From Microbotryum silenes-acaulis (Eukaryota; Basidiomycota; Microbotryomycetes; Microbotryales; Microbotryaceae): a stretch of 25,090 nucleotides of DNA. Numbering within the stretch: position 1 is the stretch's first letter; each line of letters begins with the position of its first letter. The DNA is taken from positions 1 to 25,090 of the forward strand of contig QPFY01000063.1 in NCBI GenBank assembly GCA_003665825.1. The letters run 5' to 3'. Below are positions 1-12,339 of this stretch, one piece after another. The notes under the pieces were generated by a model that was not told the origin of the DNA, ran no database searches, and saw only the letters and a list, made by a program, of their open reading frames with translations. A program made the translations under genes and the position numbers.

Positions 1-2494
<2,494 letters not shown>

Positions 2495-2521
<27 letters not shown>

Positions 2522-2709
2522 GAATGGCGCGTTCATTGGTAATCTGTTTAGAAGCGCTCGTCTGTTTAGTGAAGCCTGGCGATGCGCACCAACCGTTGTC
2601 TTCTCTCCACGGTTGGATTACACGCTCGTCCAGGTACGATGTTTAGCTTCACAGCCACTTTCGTTGCAATTAACTGACGGTTGGATTACACGCTCGTCAG
2701 TCTCTTATT
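2495..2709 (+). repeat. 3' LTR of copia-A (215 bp)
   Basis: It matches 21346-21560 with one substitution (C2662 versus T21513) and two one-base indels near 2630-2640. I set the start at AGTTGGTGTGTTGGG because the eight bases before TGTTGGG are shared by both LTR copies, and the end at CTCTTATT because the primer-binding site follows at once in the 5' copy. The termini are then AG...TT rather than TG...CA. A 22-bp unit containing TTGGATTACACGCTCGTC occurs twice inside it (2609-2630 and 2677-2698). Confidence 0.88.
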
Positions 2710-2714
2710 GGTGA
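2710..2714. repeat. Target-site duplication of copia-A, 3' copy (GGTGA)
   Basis: GGTGA follows the 3' LTR here and precedes the 5' LTR at 21341-21345. Five bases is the usual copia duplication size. Because the two copies lie on the outer sides of the window's two copia parts, they support one insertion spanning the window ends. Confidence 0.7.
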
Positions 2715-4241
2715 CACGTCGGTTGCCGGGTGCCGAGCTCGAACGAAGGCGTCGAGGACTCGTTGAGGCTATCGAGATTGTCGAGGTGGCCGATGATCCC
2801 GACGTGCCACCGGACAACGGCGAAGCCGGAGCAGAAGCAGAAGGCGAAGGAGAGGTCGGGGTCGAAACGGGCGCCGCTGTCGTCGTCTGCGTCTCCTTTG
2901 TTGGGCCCGTGGTGGCACGCGTCAACGTCTCTTTCCCAGTGTCGCCGCCCTCCGGTTCGGTCGAAGCGACCAATTCGCCGTCGTCGTCGCCGTCGTTCGC
3001 ATCGTCCTTGTTGCCGGTTGCTGCACCTGCGGGGTTAGCACGAGGTCCCAGCTGGATCATGGTTGCGCCAGAGACGCGAGAGTTCAATGCGGCAGGCCCA
3101 CCGTGCTTCCCATTCTTTCCAGCAACTCGGAAGCCGGTGGTCAAAGTCGAAGTCGAGGCCCCCGGAACAGGGCGGCGGTGGCCGGAGTCGAAACCGGCTT
3201 CCTGCAAGCGCCCCACTGGTGTCCGGCGCGATCGCACACGGCGCAGTAGTGCGTCTCGAATTCGTGTCGCAAGCCGTACTTGGCGCCCAGGATCTCGATC
3301 TCTTGTGGCAAGGCGGCGTTGAGCGCAGCCTTCTGCGTCTCGGTAGAGCCTTGGAAAAGATCAGCATGTAAGCGAAGGTACGCGCAGTGGAACCCGTCTT
3401 CGGTCATGGCCATCGGATCTCCATTCGGATCGACCGCGAGGCCCCGCTGTAATTGCATCAGGGTACAACCTTGCTTACGACCTGCGCGGCCGAACGAAAG
3501 GGTGAGAGCATCATCGAGAGATTTTCGGAGCACGGAAGCGGGGATCGCGCTGGAGGAGGAGGGCAAGGTGAATCGCACCTGAACGATGTGGTTAAGGGGA
3601 GAGGCGCTGGGGACCTCGGTAACCATCTCCTTGCCGTGGTGAGAGAATGGGCCCGCTGCAGCGGCTTCGAGACAGGCTTGGTCGGATTCGAAAACAAGCT
3701 CGTACGTGTGACGAGCCATCGGGAACCTCTTCGTGGCTTTCGTCGCAATCGGGTTCAGCTTCATGCATTTCGAAAAAAGTTTCTCGACCTCGGGGTCAAG
3801 CACGACGCCCTCGGGCCGCGCAAACATGAATGGCGTCTCGGCCAATCCAAAGTGCTTGCGCAGCGCGATCTGTACAGGACCATCCATAATGACTCGGATC
3901 ACATTGGAGGCCGGGGCTGCGTCGTTTCGCACCGCTCTTTGGGCGGCTCGTGCGAGCACTGGCGCCTGCGAAGGCGGGGTCGAGGCGTCGTGCATCAGGA
4001 CCATCAGTCGGCGGGTCGACTTGCCGGAGGGAACGATACCGAGTGCTCTAAAGGTCTTCTGCATCGCCTTTTCACAGTCCAGTCGAGCCTGAGTCGCCTC
4101 AGTGGACCACGCTGGAGGATTTGCGGTTCCTCCAGTGACCGGTTCACGCGTTTGCGTGTTGAGTGATCTTTCGTCACTTGCGCGGTTAGCACCCAACGGG
4201 TTGTTGGGCGGGGCCGCATGGGGGCCGGGCGGATCCGGCAT
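2710..4241 (-). pseudogene. LINE-B ORF1, gag-like RNA-binding protein (interrupted)
   Basis: ORF1 of an APE-type LINE, expected to coat element RNA in an RNP. It starts at ATG 4241 (MPDPPGPHAAPP). The N-terminus is Pro/Thr-rich, followed by a domain with VIRVIMDGPVQIALRKHFG and HIVQVRFTLP. One CCHC zinc knuckle, CAVCDRAGHQWGAC (C333, C336, H341, C346; CX2CX4HX4C), follows. The frame then shifts by one base somewhere in about 3140-3200, and a Gly/Ser/Pro/Glu-rich tail continues to 2710, where copia-A begins. The remaining 40 or so codons are at 21345-21221, in the same frame across the duplicated GGTGA. It resembles LINE-A ORF1 in layout but not closely in sequence. Confidence 0.82.
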
Positions 4242-4335
4242 TGTTTGTTCGTGTTGACCTGTAACACTTAAGGGGGTACGAGGTCAACTACACACGCTAC
4301 ACTGCAAAAACTCACTTTTGTGTGTGTATGAGCCA
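4242..4335 (-). other. Leader (5' UTR) of LINE-B
   Basis: Ninety-four bases separate the LINE-B ORF1 ATG from the LINE-A' poly(A) tract. No coding signal is visible. A short inverted pair, GTTGACC/GGTCAAC on the minus strand, and a CA/TG-rich stretch are present. Whether this is a complete 5' UTR or one truncated by LINE-A' cannot be told. Confidence 0.5.
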
Positions 4336-4347
4336 TTTTTTTTTTTT

Positions 4348-5732
4348 GTATGAAACTCATCGCTAATTTGCAAGACGAGAAAACCCCCTACGGAACTAAA
4401 GGAGATGCTGCCCAGTATGCACAATGATGACCACAACCGCCGCTCGATGCGTTGTAACTAGCAGAACAGACCAACCCGATACATCCGAGTTCAAGTCCCC
4501 CCACCCACGGTTGCTCCCTCCCAGAGACGAATGAAAGGAAGATTGAAGATAATACACAAGGAATCGGGAAACGATGGAGGAATTGTTGGTGGTGGTACAT
4601 GTGTTGTACAGGCGAATCCGATTATAGTTGTACAGTTGAACCTTCTTCGATCTTTTGACTTCAGACCCCCCCTGAGACCGCCCTACTCCTTGAAGCCCCT
4701 TAATTCTTTGACACGCGTCGAACAAGGCCTCCGATGGCACAAACATCCCGCTCAATCCGAATGATTCACGTGGTCCAAAGGGGGGATGTAACCCCCTGCG
4801 ACCGCAGCAATCACCTACCCCTTGTACCCAACTGCGCTGGATCTGCACCGCGGATTCCAAACCCCTTTTCGGTTACCAAAGTCGGCCCCCCCTCGCAACC
4901 GCACGACCCCAGATCACCCCCATTTCAATGACTGCAACTGCGAAACAGGCCTACTTCGCACAAAAACACACAATCCCGAGATTTCCGGGGAAAGTCACGG
5001 AGCATGTGACAGTCCATTGGACACGCCTCGGTCTGCAGCGCGGGCGGGTGGCCGACAACACCGGCGCGCGGCTGGAGACCAGAGGCGGGGTATACCTTCC
5101 GCAGGGGCCTCGCTTCCCTGCGGCGTACTCCCAATCTCGGAACGCACACTCGAGTCCCGTTGTACGTGCAGGTGGTTCCCAATCACCGCAGATACTGGGG
5201 AAAGAAGGAGCATGAGGCCCACGACGGTGATGTCATTGTGTGGGACCTCGCTCGAGTGTGGATGTGTATGGCGGTTCGGTACCCGAGTCACCCGCCGCGC
5301 GGCCGCGACTCCGAGCGAGCAGCAAAGCAAGGAGAGGCGAGCCACGTAGGCAGTTTGTGCCGGCCTTGAACAGGAGATCACGGAGTCGCTCGACCGAAAG
5401 AGAAGACAGACCCGGCCCTTGAGAGGAGTGGAAAACTCACGGCGTAGTCCAGGAGAGGGCCAAGGGGATCCGCTTTCGCTGTGTGTCATCGTGATGTGGC
5501 AGAAGCTCGAACCAAGGGCGACAATGCCCGCCGGCGCAAAGAACCTGAGGCTCCTGGGGAGTACGGAAGCCTATGAGGAGGAATGGCAAAAAGAGCGAGA
5601 GAAAACAGGTTCAGTATTCTGGCGTGCTTGGGAGACATTTTGGAGATTGAGAAAGAGGGAAAGGGGACTTGTGATTTTTATTTGGTTTTTGGTTTGTGGT
5701 TCTTGGCTGGGTAGGGAGGAGCACCGTCTACT
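4348..5732 (-). other. LINE-A' 3' UTR
   Basis: About 1.4 kb between the ORF2 stop and the poly(A) tract, the inverted counterpart of 18985-20371. Open frames in it differ between the two copies by small indels and match no family I know, so I treat it as non-coding. The identical long 3' UTR in both copies suggests a sequence recognised by the element's own RT, which is inference from LINE biology. Confidence 0.75.
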
Positions 5733-6580
5733 TCATCGTGCCAATCTGAGCTCCAACCTCTCCTTGTCCATGCTCGACATCGCTCTGGCGTGGCGATGGA
5801 GATCCCAGCGTCGGTTGCTGAGAGTGTCGAGCGCCAGCGCAATGAAGGCGCGGATTGGGCACTTTTTCGACGTCGGAAGGCGAGCGCGCAGTCGAGGGAG
5901 GCCGTGCTCGATCTGAAGTGCCGTGTAGTCGAGGTCGAGGATCGACACGACCCCCAGCGCGTCGCAGAGAACGGACCTAGCTGCTTGCCAAAATTGAGAA
6001 GAGTCAGGGCAATCATGCCAAAAGTGAGTAAAGTCATCCTCCACCCCTGCCAGGCTGCATGCCTGCACGAGGCAGCAGGCTGAGTCGCCATGCCGCTGCA
6101 CAAACTGGCGCTTCCGCGTTGGCGTGAAGTGGTACGCCAGCTTGAAGTGCACCTCGCGCTCGCGGGCCGTGGCGGGCCCGGTGTGGAACCACACCCAGAA
6201 GAGTCGCCTTTCTTTGGGTGTGGCGAGTGATCCAGGGCGTTGTGTGTGGTCGAAACGTCGATGGTTGATGACGCGTCGAAGTCGCGCAATGGTGTAAGGT
6301 CTGTCCAAGTTCAACATTCTCCACTGATCAGCACACAAGGGGCCGGAGGGGAGGGGAAGTTTTTGATCAGGCATGCCGACCGGAGTCGCTCTGGGCAAGA
6401 TGTGCTCGAGGGGACCGCCGGGCCGGACTCCAGGTGCTCCAACAACACGAATGACGGGTGGTCGACGTGCGAGGACGGGAACAGGAGGCGGAAGCGGCGG
6501 GATGAGGTGATCGCCTGCGACCTGGATCCACACCTGGACTTGATCGCACTTCCATTGCCAAAGGTTGGACAGCTCCGAGC
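5733..6580 (-). pseudogene. LINE-A' ORF2 C-terminal remnant
   Basis: This is the last 280 or so codons of LINE-A ORF2, from SSELSNLWQWK to LELRLAR-stop. It retains the C-terminal Cys/His cluster (CCLVQAC ... HFWHDC), typical of the zinc-binding region after LINE RT domains. It has no endonuclease or RT and cannot act alone. Compared with LINE-A it lacks 18 bp near 5758, between two AAGGAG repeats. It differs at several CpG sites, giving for example R to C in QWKCDQ and R to H in AGDHL. The open frame extends upstream through the filler but has no ATG there. Confidence 0.88.
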
Positions 6581-6609
6581 TGTCAGGATGACAGCAATAC
6601 TCGAAGGAA
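6581..6609 (-). other. 29-bp filler at the LINE-A' internal-deletion junction
   Basis: These bases match neither side of the junction in LINE-A. On the minus strand they resemble 20389-20431, the copia-B RNase H end just past the LINE-A poly(A): 27 of 29 bases match if a 14-base segment bounded by GTCA repeats is skipped. In frame it reads FEYCC, like the FEYC that precedes the DIFTKAL end of copia pol. Confidence 0.7.
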
Positions 6610-7143
6610 GCCCCCAAGGCTATATGTGGGTAGAGTTGACTTGACCGGATGCTTGCCTTGTTTCAAGCATCGTCGGCGTGATGGCGTAGGCGTGAGGCGC
6701 GTGGGTGCGCACTCGGTGGTCGAGGGTTCGATGCGCCCAGAGCGCAATCTTCTTTTGGTTTGTTTTATCTTTTTGTTAGCCGAGGCGCGGCTTCAGGGTT
6801 TTTACCGGTGCTCCCGCGAGCAATCCTTTTGACCCCTGAGGCGACCTCTTGGAGTGGTTGATTTGGCTAAGTCCCCTCTGTGCCTGGAGCAGTCCCTTCC
6901 TTTTTGTCTTAGCACCTTCCCCCGGAGCTTGGTCCGCTCTTCTTGTTTTGTTGCCCTTCCTCTTCTTGTCGATCGTTTGGGAATTAAGTCCGTTATACTT
7001 GATTTCCTGCGAGCCTCTCGACCGACTCCCCTCCTCGGTTGATCCTCTGTCGACTGCCGCCGCAACAGCCGACGCTTCCTGAAATCCCACCCCCTCGCAC
7101 CAACGCGTGTAGACGACGTCATCCCTGCGGACGTCGCCTGTCA
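6610..7143 (-). repeat. LINE-A' 5' UTR, left arm of a 534-bp inverted repeat
   Basis: Reverse complement of 12340-12872, with one substitution and one homopolymer indel noticed. It is joined to LINE sequence on its outer side in both copies and begins with the same base (TGACAGGCG on the LINE strand), so I read it as the true LINE 5' end. It points inward at the gypsy, facing its partner 5.2 kb away. Confidence 0.85.
6675..6755 (+). other. tRNA-like segment with pol III A and B boxes (antisense to LINE-A')
   Basis: TGGCGTAGGCG (6682-6692) fits the A-box pattern TRGYNNARNNG. GGTTCGATGCG (6725-6735) fits most of the B-box GGTTCGANYCC. Their spacing of about 32 bases is tRNA-like, and a TTTT terminator-like run follows at 6752-6755. 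A D-stem can be drawn, but the T-stem and acceptor stem do not pair, so this is not a working tRNA. The mirror copy is at 12727-12807 on the minus strand. Confidence 0.4.
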
Positions 7144-10100
7144 CTTTTTTCAAGTTCGGCATTGCCGACAACGATCCGCACCTCTACAACCGCTTCGTCC
7201 CCCGCCCTGGACGAGCATTCACACCCACTCTCTGACCCTGAGTCGTCAGCCTCCTCTCCGTTGCCGAACTCATCCGCGACGAACGCGTCGCTGTCCTTCC
7301 CGACTTCTTTCACAGAGTCCGACGACGAACGCGTTTATCCTTCCTACCCTTTCCGCCAACCGTCTCGTGTTCGTCTTCGTTCGCCCCGTAATCGCCGACG
7401 GTTGAGCCACGAGATTGCCATGGCCGACGAGCGCGACATTTCCCACGCCGCCGCCGATGATCGAGACGCTCCTCTCCGCGACGAAGACCCCGGGCGCGCG
7501 AAACCGCCTAAGTCCCCGCCACCACACGCGTACCACACCGCCACCGCCCTCTCATCCCTCGAAACCCGCCTCGAGGAATCCGAAGCACGTCGTATCGACT
7601 CCGAGGAACGCGTTCAGCACTTGGAGAAGTTGGTGGAGAGTTTACTGAAAAGCTCACCTGAACCAGCTGTGGCGCGGGCCGGATTCTCTGAACCAGCCGC
7701 AGCTCGGGCCGGGGAGTTTACGCCGGTGAGATCGGTCCCCCTGGACGTCCCCCCGCACACATTTTTGGGACGTTCAGGCAATACCGCTGACCCCCTTGCT
7801 CGTACCCCTGGGGGGGAATCTTACAGCGCACGAAGGGACGGCCCTTCCCCGGCGGTGATTAGCTCTCGTTGGAGAGGGACATTACCCGACCGGGAAGGGC
7901 TCTGGACCGGGGATAACCCGGATAGGTTGGTCACTTTCACTACATTTGGGAAGTCGTACTTGTCTCTACTTTGCGACATTTCGACCACCGACCGGGTCAT
8001 CCAGCTCGTGGCGACTTTATTCGTTCGTTCAACATTGCCCCAGCGCCGTCAGTCTCCGCACGACTGGGCCGTTGATACGATGACGGATGCGGTCCGGGAC
8101 GAGCGACCTCATTGCTGGACGTCACTGATGACAGCAGTAGGACGTCGTTGGCCGGATCCCGGCTTTGCCGACCGAGTGTCCCAAGATTTCTACGGGTGCC
8201 GTCAGTCTGCGTCTCGTGCCTATGACCATGTGGGCGAATGGCGTGCTCGGTACCGAGCGTTTATGCACAATAACACCAGCTTCAGCCTCTCGGCCCTTCA
8301 ACTCGCCACCACCTTTTATCAATCGCTGAGTGATGGGGCTAAGCGGGAAGTGCGGGCCGGTATGCTACGGGAATATCGGGATAACTCACTTGTGACTATA
8401 GGGAGGTTCGGACGAACTGTCCCGTCCCTCGATGAGGTTACCGATTGGGCCGCCATTGCCGACGACACCAGCACGACATCAGTGGCAACCCCGCCGATTC
8501 GTACTGCGACTTATGGAGCAATTGCGAAAACGCCACGCACCGCCCCGTCCACGGCAAACGACGACGAGCGTACCCAGATCCGTCGAGCTCGATGGATGGA
8601 CCGCGCCGGTAAATGGCAACAGGCCCACCTGTGGAAGGATCGGAAGACGTGGTTCTCGCCGGCATCGGGTGGGGTACCCGCCAGCATGGCATGTTTTAAT
8701 TGCGGTCAAGCCGGCCATTTCTCGCAGCATTGTACAGCGGAGCGACAATCCCCCTCGACCGTCCAAATATCAGCGATCACCTTTGCCGACATGGACGAGG
8801 ACGAATGGTCGTCGGCCTCAGGTGACGTTGAGGACCCCCAGGTGAGATTCCCCCTTCTCCTCGAGCCTGATTTGACTCGACCGTCGAGTTCCTCATCCGC
8901 CTTAGTGACGCACCGATCTTGCCCACCCGCAGACCTAGTTGGACGAGCGAAAGACGTCGCCTTTTCTTCTTTTGAAGTTCAGACTTCATCAAGTAGCTCG
9001 CCTCCAACCGTGCCGGCAAATGATGCAGATCGACATCGTCTCGACGATAGCCGGGCTGACATCGCGTTTGACGCGGTGGAAGATGTCTTGTCTTACGCTG
9101 ATGCCGCGTCGCGCTTGTGTCGTTATTGGGGGCTGGAAGTGGTGTCGTCTCGCAAGGCGGAAAGGACTGCTTCGGTGAGCTCTCTCCAGATTCCTGTACC
9201 GTCGGGTGTGTCTCTCTTGGCGTCCGCTGCATCCCTGAGCGACATCAACGAACCCGACCGACCTGTCGAGCCAGCCATTGCGCGCGCCCGCAACGTCATC
9301 GCGTGGACGCTGCCTTCCGGAAGGGTCTTGCGATGTTTGATCGATTCTGGGTCCGAGGTGGACTTGGTGGACCAGGAGGTGGTGCGGGCCGACACGAGCT
9401 TCGCGACGGCTCGCTTGACCGCGCCGCTGCACTTGCGCCTCGGCACCCACGATAAGTCCGACCGATGTGCCGTGTTTGCCACCGCCTTCTTTTTGTCCAG
9501 CGCCCTTGACCTCGGTTTGCGACCGTTCTTCGTTTGCCGTGTAACTGCGTACGACGCCATCTTGGGGCTGCCGTTTCTTAAGGACACAGGCATGCTCGTG
9601 GGTTGGGGCGCCTTCACCGTCGCGCGCCCCGGGCCTTCGCAACCCGTCGCCCAGGGTATGCACGAATGGGATCGAGCCGTCACCGTAGCACCTATCTTAT
9701 CCGGTTCTGCCCTTGGCTGCAATCACCCTGGGTTGCTCCCCGACGACGAGATCATTGGTCTCGAGCCGCACAACCCAATGCTCGACGTCGTTGACGATCC
9801 GGCCCTCGAGGATTTGTCTGAGTCCGAAGCACGAACACGATTGGCTGCCTTACTCGATAAATTTTCTGATGTGTTCGTAGATTCGCTACCGATGGATCGA
9901 CTCCCACCGTACCGGCCAGTTAACCACGAGATCCCGTTGATCGATCCCACCGAAAAGGTCAAGCCCCGGGTGTACCCCCTTGCCGACAAATATCGGAGCC
10001 AGTGGGCGGAACACTCAGCTAAGTACACTCGTGGTCGATTTTGGGTTTCGGGTCCGATCGATTCTGCGGCTCCGGTCTTTGCGATTCCGAAGAAGAACTC

Positions 10101-10848
10101 CCAGACGGCTCGTTTCGTGATCGACCTCCGCGCGCGCAACAGCAACACCGCCAAGCGTTTTTCGCCCATCCCGGACATGACCAATGTTCGATACGAGGTG
10201 GCTCGATCGCGCTATCGGTCCAAATTCGACGTGGCCGCGGCATTTGAGCAGGTTCGGGTCATACCGGAGCACATCGATCGCACCGGCTTCGCAACGGTGA
10301 CAGGCACGTACATGTCGCGGGTCATGCAGTTTGGTGACACCAATGCGCCCAATACCCTTAACCTCTTGACCTCGGCGATGTTCCAACCGTGTCTCTCGTT
10401 CGCCAAGATCTTTTTCGACAATGTTCACGTCCATTCCGATACCCGTCGCGCGCACTTGAGACACATCGAGATCCTGCTGATGACCTTGAGACACTACCGG
10501 TTCTACTTAGGATCCAAGAAATCCGAGTGGTTCTCAAAGTCGTTGGATTCCTTGGGCACCATCATCTCCGACGACGGCATCGAAGTCGACCCCGCCAAGT
10601 GGGCGCGTATCCGTCAGTGGCCGATCCCTTGCAACAAGTGCGACATCCAGCGTTTCCTCGGCACCGTCAATTGGATGCGAGATCACCTATCGCACCTCTC
10701 GACGATCTTGGAGCCAATCACCGCGTTGTTGGCGCAATCGACATCGTGGCGTTGGAACGAGCGAGAACAGCAGGCTTTCGATACCGTCAAGTCCCTCGTG
10801 CCAGCAACACTGCGACCGATCGACGGCGCCAAGATCACCTCGGCGAGC
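7144..10848 (+). pseudogene. Gypsy Gag-protease-reverse transcriptase
   Basis: Single open frame; the best start is ATG 7420 (MADERDISHAAADD), though coding-like Ser-rich sequence continues upstream to the truncation. Numbering from that ATG: a short coiled coil (about 45-75, SSLETRLEESEARR); a gag core starting near WTGDNPDRL; a zinc knuckle CFNCGQAGHFSQHC (C425, C428, H433, C438); a retropepsin-like site LIDSGSEVDLVD (Asp642); then RT with PVFAIPKKN, motif A SKFDVAAAFEQ (Asp937), motif B MQFGDTNAPNTLNLL and motif C FFDNVHVHS. Motif C should be [YF]xDD, but the second Asp is Asn1001 (codon AAT at 10420). The frame is lost by one base near 10830-10850, just before RNase H. Confidence 0.88.
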
Positions 10849-12339
10849 ACAAGATGTACCTGTTCACGGATGCCAGTCGGGTTGGCATTGGCGCTTGTCT
10901 GGCGTCCGGTCCCACCCGTTCGCAGGCCGTTCCTACGCGATTCTTTTCCGCTAAGTTCAACGGCGCTCAGCTCAACTATCATGTCACTGATAAAGAGTTC
11001 TTGGCTGTCGTCTCGGCGTGTCGGGCGTTCGAGCAGCACTTGATCGGTTATCCCTTTGTCATCGTCACCGACCATCAGGCCCTTCGCACAATAAAAACCC
11101 AAAAACTGCGCCAGACGCCTCGGCACATCCGCATGTGTCTCGAACTCAGCCGTTTCGACTTCGAATTCGAATTCATCGCGGGCAAAAACAATTCCTTAGC
11201 CGATTCGTTGTCGCGTCTGTGGGAGGTCAAGGAGGGTTCACACGAGGATCAGGTCAAGGAGAATGAGTTGGAGGACATGTTCTTTGATGGAGAACGCCAC
11301 GAATTCACTACACCCGGTGAGAGCCTCCCCGAGGAACGTCCTCCCACCTCACCATCTCCCGATCGGTTGCCTCCTGTTGATTTTGCCCTCGGGCCCCAAG
11401 GCCAGGATGGTGAGGCAGGTTCTCCCGGATACTACGCGTTCAAGGAGGAATCGCAAGACGAGGACGTGAATGGACAGGAATTAGGGAATTTGTTCTTGAA
11501 GGAAGAATGCCACGAGTTCACTACGCCCGGTGAGAGCCTCCTCGAGGAACATCCTTACACCTCACCTTCGCACGATCGGTTGCCGGCTGTTGATTGTGCC
11601 TTCGGGCCCTGGGGACACGGTTACAATGCAGGCTCTCCCGGTTCCCATCACCTCGCCGAGAACATAATGGACGCCGTCGATTTGTCTACCGGCCCCCTTC
11701 CTCCTCCCATCGTCGTCAATCGAGTTCACGCTATCGCTGCGGCCCCGGCCAACGACCCGCCCATTCCGGTTGATGCCGACGCTGATGAACTCGATTTGTT
11801 GGGAGTCACTGCCGATGCGGTCAACGACGCACCTGTAGTCCATCGGCCGCCTGATCCACTGCCCCAACTCTTCCTCGACACCATCATCCGAGCATACGCC
11901 AACGATTCGCAAGCCCAGGTCATCATTACCGACCCGATATCATGGCCTATGTTTCGGGTGACCGAGGAAGGGAGGATCTTGCGCGTACATCCAGATGAGT
12001 CTCTTTCCCTGTTTGTGCCTCGTGGTCTCGCTACCGGCGTCGTCGATTCCGACAAGGTCCCGTCGCTGCGCGAGCTCGTGCTTTCGGAGATACATCGGAG
12101 CGTCGGGCACGCGGGATATCGCATCACCTTGGCCGCCATACGTCCTTTGTATTGGTGGTCGTCCATGTCTGCCGATTGCGCTGAGTTCTGCCGTTCATGC
12201 GAAGACTGTGCCCGCGGCAAGGCGTCCACTCAAGTTCCCTATGGCCGACTGCACCCAATGCCGATCCCCTCCGGTCCTTGGGAACAAGTGGCGATCGACT
12301 TCATGACAGGACTGCCTCCGGTCGAGTTCGAAGGGATGA
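10848..12339 (+). pseudogene. Gypsy RNase H and integrase N-terminus
   Basis: Continuation of pol in the next frame. RNase H begins MYLFTDASRVGIGACL, followed by KEFLAVV and IVTDHQAL, and ends at LADSLSRLW near 11220. A linker of about 240 residues holds a 71-residue tandem duplication. Integrase follows with an HHCC zinc domain (HRSVGHAGYRITL ... FCRSCEDC) and the first catalytic Asp in VAIDFMTGLP (codon 12297). The protein is cut at 12339. The frame then stays open to 12680 through LINE-A 5' UTR, which is a chance fusion. Confidence 0.85.
11229..11654 (+). repeat. 213-bp (71-codon) tandem duplication in gypsy pol
   Basis: Two in-frame units, about 11229-11441 and 11442-11654, share HEFTTPGESL, TSPS-DRLP-VD and AGSPG at an exact 213-base offset (compare 11301 with 11514). 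They are clearly diverged, so the duplication is not recent. It lies in the RNase H-integrase linker. Confidence 0.85.

Larger units (their letters stand above)
2710..4335 (-). mobile_element. LINE-B, 5' portion (5' UTR and most of ORF1)
   Basis: 5' part of a non-LTR retrotransposon on the minus strand, distinct from LINE-A but with the same kind of ORF1. It is cut at 2710 by the copia-A insertion; the rest of ORF1 and the start of ORF2 resume at 21345 and run down to 20748. Its upstream side is bounded by the poly(A) end of LINE-A' at 4336. Confidence 0.85.
4336..7143 (-). mobile_element. LINE-A', internally deleted copy of LINE-A
   Basis: On the minus strand this carries the same 5' end as LINE-A (7143 down to 6610 matches 12340-12872), then a 29-base filler, then the LINE-A 3' part (6580 down to 4348 matches 18119 onward), ending in a 12-base poly(A) (T12 at 4336-4347). 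About 5,246 bp present in LINE-A (12873-18118) are missing: all of ORF1, the endonuclease and the RT. Arms are almost identical, with roughly fifteen substitutions noticed by eye over 2.2 kb. No target duplication was found. Confidence 0.9.
7144..12339 (+). mobile_element. Ty3/gypsy retrotransposon, truncated at both ends
   Basis: The order Gag, protease, RT, RNase H, integrase identifies Ty3/gypsy. The left end stops at the LINE-A' 5' terminus within or just before gag, with no LTR or primer-binding site. The right end stops 14 codons after the first catalytic Asp of integrase, where LINE-A begins. No LTR was seen on either side. Roughly 5.2 kb remain. Confidence 0.92.

Noticed and set aside
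4441..4500. tRNA-like stretch (GAGTTCAAGTCC) in the LINE-A' 3' UTR
   Set aside because: Resembles a B box, but the T-stem does not pair and no matching A box or acceptor stem was found.
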